Of a stretch of 64,000 nucleotides of DNA, positions 56,592 to 64,000 are shown one piece after another. The notes under the pieces are model-generated. The model saw only the letters and a program-made list of their open reading frames with translations, was not told the origin of the DNA and ran no database searches. The translations under genes and the position numbers were made by a program. Position 1 is the first letter of the stretch; every line of letters begins with the position of its first letter. This stretch comes from Charina bottae (lineage: Eukaryota > Chordata > Lepidosauria > Squamata > Charinaidae): assembly GCA_023362775.1 (NCBI GenBank), contig JALMGJ010000002.1:73757414-73821413 (forward strand), written 5' to 3'.

Positions 56592-57959
56592 CTGTTTACC
56601 AAGGTACCAGTAAGGGACACCCTGGCACTCATCAAGCAAATCTTCCCAGAAGACATTACAGCTTTATTTCAACACTGCCTAACAACTAGCTACTTTCAAT
56701 GGGAGAATGAGTTCTACGAACAGATGGATGGCGTTGCCATGGGAAGCCCCCTGAGCCCAGTCATAGCAAACTTTTACATGGAACATTTTGAAAAACAGGC
56801 TTTGGAATCGGCTCCCATTACACCAACAGTCTGGTTCCGGTTTGTGGATGAAACCTTCGCAGTTTGGAGTCATACTGAAGAAGAACTGGAGAAATTTCTG
56901 GACCACCTAAACAGCATCCACCCCAATATACAATTCACTATGGAAAAAGAAACTGACGGCAAACTTCCATTTTTAGATACGCTGGTCATACGCAAACCAG
57001 ACCTCAAACTAGGACACAAAGTATACAGAAAACCCACCCATACAGACCGGTATCTGCACAAAAATTCCAATCACCACCCACGACAAAAGAGAGGCATGAT
57101 CAAAACCTTGGTGGATCGTGCTAATCGAAACTGTGAAACCCAATTTCTCAACAGTGAACTTAACCATCTGAATTGGGTCCTACAGGCGAATGGCTATTCC
57201 AAAAATGAAATAAAAAGAACCATCAAACCAAGAAAACAACATCCAACTGAAGAAAAACAGCCCCCCACAAACAAAGTATTCCTGCCCTACATCAAAGGAG
57301 TCACTGACCGCATGGGAAAACTGATGGAAAAACACAACTTTCAAACAGTCTTCAGACCCACCAGGAAAATACAACAAATGCTAAAATCAGCAAAAGACAA
57401 AAGGGACCCCCGCACCGCTGCAGGAGTATACCGCATACCATGCAGCTGCGGACAAGTATACATCGGAACCACAAAACGAAGCATTCACACCAGGATAAAA
57501 GAACACGAAAGACACTGCAGACTACAGCAACTGGAAAAATCTTCAGTAGCTGAACATGCTCTCAAGCAAACGGGACACAAAATCCTATTTGAAAACACAG
57601 AAATACTAGACAACACCAAAAGCCACTACACCAGATTATACAGAGAAGCCATTGAAATTCACAAACACCAGCAGAGTTACAATAAAAAATAAGAAAGTCT
57701 AAAAATTAGCAAAACCTGGCTACCAGTCCTGAAAAACACAGCCTGCAAAAGGTCAACGAACTCAGTCCAACCACCAGGACATGGGGATACTTCTCACAAT
57801 GAACATGCTAATCACGCTCATCAGCCACTCGTTAACATTTCAACACAACAAAAAACCCCACCTAATCTCCTATAACGTAGCTCTATAAATAGAAAACAAA
57901 CAAAACATTGCCACTCTACCTGGGCACAGAGATTTCTCTTCTGTCTGTGCTCCTGCCCT

Positions 57960-57991
57960 CTGAAGATGTTGGCCACAGATGCTGGCGAAAC
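57960..57991 (+). ncRNA. Hammerhead-like ribozyme core of Penelope element 2
   Basis: CTGAAGA, then a stem-loop GCCA / CAGATGC / TGGC, then GAAACG. The 4-bp stem and extra nucleotides make activity uncertain, but position near the 3' end matches known Penelope hammerheads. Confidence 0.5.
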
Positions 57992-58062
57992 GTTAGGAAC
58001 CACAACTTCCAGAACACGGCCACACAGCCCGAAAGACCCACAACAGCCATTACAAATGTAAT

Positions 58063-60914
58063 TAAATAAGGGAGTTCGTAAGAATTTGGAGTCATATTCT
58101 GTGATTCAAAGAAGCTAATTACAACACATCTAGAATATAATTAATATCCAATGTGGAGAAACAGGTAAATGTTGTTCAACAGATTTGTTTGTTTATTTAT
58201 TTATTTGGTATCCTCAGTAGCTATTTGCCATGATTAGATAGCCAGTTCATGTTCGCTCAGGTGGAGCTGCCAAAACAGAGATAGGGAAGTTTGCCACCCA
58301 TTCCAAGAATTGCAAAATAAGGAAATTAATATGGTAGCCATCCTAAATAAGATAAGGAAACTCCATATATTGTATGTCAAAGTATGGGAAGATTTGAATG
58401 AAGGAAAATTGTTCAATGAAGTCTCAAAAATCTCAGGATAATTAGCTACTTTAATAAGATGTAGATATTTAGTTTGAAATGTAGTACATCAATTGTTTTA
58501 AATTGGGATAAATATGCCCATCTATGATCAATGAGACGTCATAAAAATATCTGAAATAAAACAAAATAACTACCCATTTAGTTTTAATCAAACACCTGCT
58601 GGATTTTTAATTGGCCAGTAAACTTCATTGTTCACTTCATTGACAAAGAGAAGACTACACAATTCATTTCATATTATTTTAATACAAATATTAATATCAG
58701 TGACTATATAAATGAGATTTTTCTACAGGCAGCAGTACATTTTAAACATTATAATAAATAGTGGGAAAAGTTTTATTTTGGATGGTTTCGCTCTCTTCTT
58801 AATGGAATTTTGAGCAAATGTGCTTGTTTCCAACAAAGATTTATAAAATTGCTCTGACATACACAAATCTTGCACTATTTTTGTATTTATACAAAACGGA
58901 TATTCTGGTGAATGGATATTTCCCAAATGTGCTGATTTGAGTACATTTTTCTGGGTACTTTTATCAGAATTGTTCTTTCCTGTTTGCTTCTTCCATTACA
59001 GCATCTCTCCTGTTTTTTTAAAAAAAACCACACAAATGATTAAATGATAAAAGAGGTTTACAAATGAAAGAATAGAATCACCATCTCATGTGGAAAAGGA
59101 ATGTATGTATGTATGTATGTATGTATGTAATCATTGGCTAGCTTAAAAGAAAAAAAAGAAAAATATATAACTGAATAGCTCAGTGTTGAGATTCTAAATT
59201 AATTGAAATATTTCATAATACTGTATGCAAAAATAGGTAAGTCAGTTCTTGACTTAAAGCATTATGCTGCATATGACTTGAGGCAAATCAATGCTCCAGA
59301 AGGAAATGCTGAATTTAGACAATAATTTATGGAAAGTTCCATACTGTACTATGGACAACCAGTTCTGCTTGCACTAATCTAGTTAGACTTTGCTGCTGCC
59401 TGGCACATTGCCACAAATTATCAGCACTTTTGCTAGGAAACCTCTCTTTATCCTTTCAGAAATAAAAAATAGCTAGATAAGATACATACATTCAAATGTT
59501 TTAGGAGAAACACAGTGCTATACTCTTCCCAAAAAAATCCTATTAAAAGTGAAAAAGGGCCCTTTGAAATGTTTTAGCCAAGTGCATCTCAGAGTGCTAA
59601 AATTAAAATTGTATAGTACGTAATCAATAGGTATTGGTTAAAAATAAAAGATATGCTTTAAGCTGTGGTTCTGCAGTCAAATTTAGTTGTCAGCAGAATG
59701 TGTTTGGTTTGAGTGTAAGAACATATGTGAAGACCCAGAGAGAAATGAGAAAATTTACTTGTGTGCATATTTATGACCTGGTTCATACATCACAGTAACC
59801 TACAATGTGGTTTTGCTTTTGCCAAACACCCAAATCATGATCATGTGACCACAGGGCTGCTGCGATGGTCATAAGTGTGAGCACCGGTTGTAAGTCATTT
59901 TTTTTCAGCACCATCATAAGTCTGAACCATCACTAAACGAATAGTCATTAAGTGAGGACGGATTATCCTATTACACTATATATATTGATGACATCTCACC
60001 TCAAAGCTTGGATAAACCTTCCCAAAAGATTCAATGCAACTGTCAGGCTTCTGCTAGCAATCTGGACTTATAAAAGATATAAGAACTTCTGATAAGTATG
60101 TTTATTTTAGAAAAGCTAAAGAAACCATATGAAAGAATTCAATAACTGTTGTGTATCAAATAGAAGACCTATGTATTCCCAAGCCTCTTCCTCCCACCCA
60201 CATGATGATGTAATGGACTAGAAGCCAGTCTCTTTTGGATGAGAAAAATAAGAAAAACATTACCACATGAGGAATCAGTCTTTCCATTGCACTGGTAGAG
60301 AGCCTGCTGATAGACAAAGATTAACACATATCATCAATCCAAGGCTGAAACCTTGAAGTCACCTTAGTTTTCTAACATTAACATTCACATTAAATTAATT
60401 CATCAAAAATTGTTCACGTCAATCTGAAATCTAGAATTATGAAAATGTATACTTGATTTAAAAGCCTCTCTTGTTTATTTATGTTCTGAAGTAACAAGAT
60501 TCACAAGGGACACATTCTAGATTAGAAAGCAGTATATTAAAAATGCCCATGGATTATTTTAGTGTATATTAACCATGGAAAGCATATTAAAAGTAAAATC
60601 CATATGTACACATAATCTAGCTAGTTGAAGTTAGAATATAACTGTTTACTAAATACTTGATACTGATGTTATTTTAATATGACAAAAGAAAAATAAGACA
60701 TGGCTGTATGCTTGTAATTTCCTGGTTTTTATGTGTGGATCAAGAGAAATGTGTCAAGGGTCGTTAATTTATGACACGTAAATGCAAAGAAACCCCTGGA
60801 TTGATTAAATGACTTCCAGGTAACATTGCATGTGACAATAAATATGGACTGACATCTCACAAACCATGCTGCCAGCTTCTTCAAAGCTAATTTGAAGCTG
60901 AAATTAATCTAATC
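58063..60914. other. Intergenic DNA with minor repeats
   Basis: A (GTAT)n microsatellite lies at 59102-59128. At about 59840-59965, CAAATCATGATCATGTGACC and ATAAGTCTGAACCATCACT look like an old squamate MITE. Nothing else was recognised. Confidence 0.5.
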
Positions 60915-61107
60915 CAATGGCATGGATACCATGACGATTGGTGAACCTTTATCTGCTGCAGCCTTCATCCGCAATCGCAGCTGTTGTAACAATACACCTT
61001 GTTATCTTCCGCCTGTTCTGCCGTTGAGGACTTTCTTGGATCGTTCTTTGTCTGGTTCCTCCCCCTGGACTTTACCGCCATGGGTGACCCTACCAGGAGG
61101 GTCCTTG
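60915..61107 (-). repeat. Leader fragment of the zinc-finger LINE
   Basis: The reverse complement of about 50855-51040: ATGGCATGGATACCATGACG, CTTTATCTGCTGCAGCCTTC, CTGCCGTTGAGGACTTTCTT. Nearly identical to the copy at 50755-51770 apart from scattered differences (GCGAAGGCGGATG against GCGATTGCGGATG). Confidence 0.88.
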
Positions 61108-61308
61108 TAATTGCCCGTATTCAGAAGCGCAGAGTTCCAATGACCAATCACTGATTGCTGCACAGAAGACAATTGACAGCCCTGCTTGCCATTTAAATTA
61201 TTTGGACGAAAGTATTTCTTTAGAAATTCAGATAGAAATATCTGTTATATTGTTCCAGGAGGTTGACTTTTCCATGCATATTTCTGTATTTAGCTCTGGC
61301 CAGTTTCT

Positions 61309-61795
61309 TTTTTTATTTTTAATTAATAATTTATTTGTTAAAACGTTTAAAGAACAGAATAAATAGCTACACAAAAAAGAAAACAGAAAAAGACACAGTG
61401 GATAAAGAATAAGCTATAAGTAAATAAACGAAGGGTTTACCATTATAAAATTTTAAATATATTGTTTAATTAATTAAATGTATACAGCTAAGTTTATTAT
61501 GTCATATTAAAATAGTTAAAATAGCTATAAAACTCTAAATATGATATTAATATTGGTATCACCACTATTTGTTATTGTTCCAAAAATAGATGCACATGAT
61601 CATGTAAAAGGAAAGAAAAAAAAAATAAAAGGAAAGGAAAGGAAAAAATCCAGTAAAAATAAGAAGAAACTATATAGTTTTAAATTCCCTCCCGTTATAC
61701 CCAACTGATGATTGCATTATAAATATTGAAATGGTTTCTAATTTCCTCCTTAAAAACCATACTCTAAGTGTCTGAGTTTGCCTTGTTGTGTGGCT
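61309..61795 (-). repeat. L1 3' UTR fragment
   Basis: T-rich start, A-rich body (GAAAGGAAAGGAAAAAATCC) and CCTTAAAAACCATACTCTAA, which also occurs in the L1 3' UTR near 6165-6182. Confidence 0.6.
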
Positions 61796-62117
61796 CTCAC
61801 TAGTTTCATTCCTTGCATTATTGGATGTAAAGCTCCACCTGTCTTCTGCCATCATCCACACTCAGGTGGAAAAACATTAACAGAATCTTGAAAGCCTGTC
61901 CAGAACCTTCCAGCCCCTTTTTAAGGACAACACAGTCAAGGCAGGGCTGAATCTCTTTCTCACGCTTTCTACTTTCCCAAGACTGAACACCCTCCTTCTT
62001 CTCAAGGCCAGAGCTAAATTCCTCTATGCTATGTAAATGGTCAGCCAGACTATTGGCCTGATCTTTTCCCTTCAGTATGGTTCAGTTTGTATATAATAAC
62101 TCCATTCATGTCTCTAT

Positions 62118-62440
62118 GACTGCAAGAAGATCAAACCAGTCCATACTCCAGGAAATCAAGCCAGACTGCTCACTTGAGGGAATGATATTAAAGGCAAAAC
62201 TGAAGTACTTTGGCCACATCATGAGAAGACAGGATACCCTGGAGAAGAAGCTGATGCTAGGGAAAGTGGAAGGCAAAAGGAAGAGGGGCCGACCAAGGGC
62301 AAGATGGATGGATGATATTCTGGAGGTGACGGACTCGACCGTGGGGGAGCTGGGGGTGGCGACGGCCGACAGGAAGCTCTGGCATGGGCTGGTCCATGAA
62401 GTCACGAAGAGTCGGAAGCGACTGAACGAATAAACAACAA
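62118..62440 (+). mobile_element. 5'-truncated BovB 3' end
   Basis: Encodes RRSNQSILQEIKPDCSLEGM...FGHIMRRQDTLEKKLMLGKVEGKRKRGRPRARWMDDILEVTDS to the BovB stop (118 codons from 62077), ending GAATAAACAACAAA. Possible target duplication ATGTCTCTA / ACGTCTCTA at the two ends. Confidence 0.9.
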
Positions 62441-62585
62441 ACACGTCTCTAACTCAGATGTCACCATTTCAGGACACCTATGGCCACCACCTGTACCTGT
62501 TGCTGTCCCTCACCTATTCCAGAGGCCTCCTGTTTTCTTCAGGAACTTTTAGCCACTAGCCATTTGGCATTTCCTTAAGGATCAA

Positions 62586-62934
62586 AAAAAAAACAGGGGC
62601 GTGGTGGCTCAGTGGGTAAGATGCCAGGCTTGTCGATCGGAAGATCGCAAGTTCGGAGGTTCGAATCCCTAGCCCCACGTGACGGAGTGAGCTCCCGCAC
62701 TCGCCTCAGCTCTTGCCAACCTAGCAATTCGAAAGCATGCAAATGCAAGTAGATGAATAGGTACCACTTCGGTGGGTAGGTAACAGCGTTCCGTGTGCAT
62801 CATGCCTGCCACATGACCGTGGAAGTGTCTTCGGACAACGCTGGCTCTTTGGCTAACAAACGGAGATGAGCACCGGCCCCTAGAGTCGGACACGACTGCA
62901 CAAATGTGCGGGGGGTACCTTTACCTTTACTTTT
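62586..62934 (+). mobile_element. Sauria SINE
   Basis: The 11-bp target duplication TTAAGGATCAA lies at 62575-62585 and 62935-62945. tRNA-like head with A box TGGCTCAGTGG and B box GGTTCGAATCC; body CCAACCTAGCAATTCGAAAG; BovB-like tail with ACCTTTACCTTTAC. This family is diagnostic of squamates. Confidence 0.93.
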
Positions 62935-62945
62935 TTAAGGATCAA

Positions 62946-63804
62946 CTGGATTGTGCCAAGTTCTCTTACAAAGACTCCGCTGAATGATATATTCAGGGAG
63001 GTTCCCCACTCCCACTCTTGCTGCATTGTTGGAGATTACATCTAGCTTTCTACTGTATTTCTCCCCTTCACACAGCCATTCCCTATGACAGAACAGATCA
63101 ATCCTGGGGCTTTTTTATTTTCTGCTGAAAATAAAATCAATTTTCCCTTGTTCCCTCCTGGTCCTGGAATGCCTTACTTGCCCCTTGCATACTTCTATAT
63201 TAGCATCTTCTCATCTTGAGGAGGAAGAATTCAGGATGGAATGTATTCTTGACGCTTGGCAGCGAAGGGGCAGACTGGAATCTTTTGAATTATTGAAGGG
63301 GCTCTCTGGACACTGATCATTCTTGGGAGATGGATAGTACTGTACATCCTGTCTCCTTTGACAGTTCCATTTGCAATTCCCTCAGAAGCCCAAGCCACCT
63401 GATTGGCCATGAGGCTCTGCAGGGAGTAGAAATTCATTGAGAAAAGGGAGGGAGATATTTGTGTAACTCATAAGAGAGAGGAGAGGGGGAGAGAGGCCGC
63501 CCCACCCAAAGTTGAGAGGGAGAGTTCTGGGATGGGGGAGTTCCTGAAGAAGTAGTAGAATGGATAGCAGCCCACATACCCCTTCCTGCTGTGCAGTGTG
63601 AGGTGAAGGTAGAGAGGCTTGAGATCTTGCCAGCTCCCGAACAAAAGAAAGAATGGGGATGGAAGGAGAAGCAGAGTATTCTCCAGCTGCCCACAAATAG
63701 AAGGAGAGAGGGGGAGAAGCACCTGACATTTCCAGACTCAGTGAGGGAGGGGAAAGACAAAATATGGAAGGAGGTGGTATTTGGGGAGTAAAGGCTGAGG
63801 CAGG
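62946..63804. other. Intergenic DNA without a recognised feature
   Basis: Purine-rich (GAGAGG, GGGAGA) at 63470-63730, producing long minus-strand open frames of low complexity. No family recognised. Confidence 0.45.
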
Positions 63805-63948
63805 CAGGGCCACAACTGGGGGGGGGGGACAAGCGGGGCATGTGCCCCGGGCGCTGTGCTGGGCGGGCGCCAAAATGACAAAATAACCCATGGGGGCGCG
63901 CGGAATCCATGTTTGCCCGGGGTGACATAGGCCCTAGTTCCATCCCTG
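63805..63948 (+). mobile_element. Small hAT-like MITE
   Basis: It begins CAGGGCCACAACT and ends TAGTTCCATCCCTG. Flanking 8-mers GAGGCAGG (63797-63804) and CTGGCAGG (63949-63956) match at 6 of 8. The interior has a G run and GCCCCGGGCGC. Confidence 0.5.
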
Positions 63949-64000
63949 CTGGCAGGCAGGAACCAGCAAATCAACAGACCAGGAACTAATGACCACAGTT

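Larger units (their letters stand above)
55214..57692 (+). pseudogene. Penelope-like RT plus GIY-YIG protein, disrupted
   Basis: The coding region runs in three pieces: 55214-56027 (N-terminal region, FLRTKRTFKSSQASRIYDRL; PADKGNATVIMN), 56164-56536 (YGLPKIHKDSIPLRPIVS; SFDVVSLF) and 56592-57692 (TKVPV; AMGSPLSPVIANFYME; RKPTHTDRY; GIY-YIG motif VYRIPCSCGQVYIGTTKRS with R and E residues downstream). Two insertions separate the pieces, and a TAG stop follows TNTLI at about 56238-56240. The catalytic VDD is VDE (56844-56852), an Asp-to-Glu change expected to weaken or abolish RT. The missing extreme N-terminus suggests 5' truncation. Confidence 0.88.
55212..58048 (+). mobile_element. Penelope-like retroelement 2
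   Basis: Perfect 14-bp target duplication ATTACAAATGTAAT at 55198-55211 and 58049-58062. It has a long coding region, a hammerhead-like core near the 3' end, and two later insertions (56028-56160 and 56537-56591). It differs from Penelope element 1 in protein and terminus, so it is a separate family. Confidence 0.93.

Noticed and set aside
63382..63943. Overlapping serine/proline-rich minus-strand frames of 169 codons
   Set aside because: They arise from purine-rich low-complexity DNA in overlapping frames, without domain or splice evidence.

Overview
The window comes from a vertebrate genome, almost certainly a squamate reptile (snake or lizard). It carries an intact BovB/RTE LINE, a Sauria SINE, squamate-type L1, L2 and CR1 LINEs and many hAT elements. 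The only host gene I recognise is SLMAP (sarcolemma-associated protein, FHA domain), on the minus strand. Its first recognised coding exon (43585-43782, 66 codons) and the following exon (1434-1581, 148 nt) together encode the FHA domain, and a 42,003-bp intron separates them. A CpG island at about 44640-45340 is the likely promoter. It contains a possible upstream exon (MAASAAGK followed by a GTAAG donor).

Layout: 1-1433 is the next SLMAP intron. 1434-1581 is the second FHA exon. 1582-43584 is the large intron, filled with nested transposons: L1 broken by two hATs and a Penelope element (5150-9190); L2 flanked by an unusually long direct repeat (9426-10535); CR1, L2 and hAT (13330-15745); a BovB with a 931-codon open frame (19300-22540); a hAT split by a 5'-truncated L1 (24851-28432); a complete Tc1 transposon with an open 340-aa DD34E transposase (32222-33824); and a solo-LTR-like element (35734-36025). 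45340-64000 is upstream of SLMAP. It holds L2 (46655-48810), a LINE with a C-terminal zinc finger (50755-51770), a CR1 invaded by BovB invaded by hAT (51990-55135), a second Penelope element with two insertions inside it (55212-58048), and SINE, L1 and BovB fragments.

Two patterns stand out. First, several non-autonomous hAT families, recognised by terminal inverted repeats plus 8-bp target duplications, carry GC-rich, CpG-rich tandem repeats. Two families with unrelated termini share one promoter-like module (inverted CCAAT box plus GC box) in tandem copies; one of them also carries an exact 116-bp minisatellite. Second, the Penelope elements carry hammerhead-ribozyme-like termini, and three short palindromic elements of about 130-140 bp look like fold-back copies of such termini. 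One of these is flanked by a perfect 14-bp target duplication, so it was inserted as a unit.

Boundaries given with target duplications were read directly from the sequence. Boundaries of old fragments without them are approximate. Family assignments rest on recalled protein and repeat motifs, not on searches.
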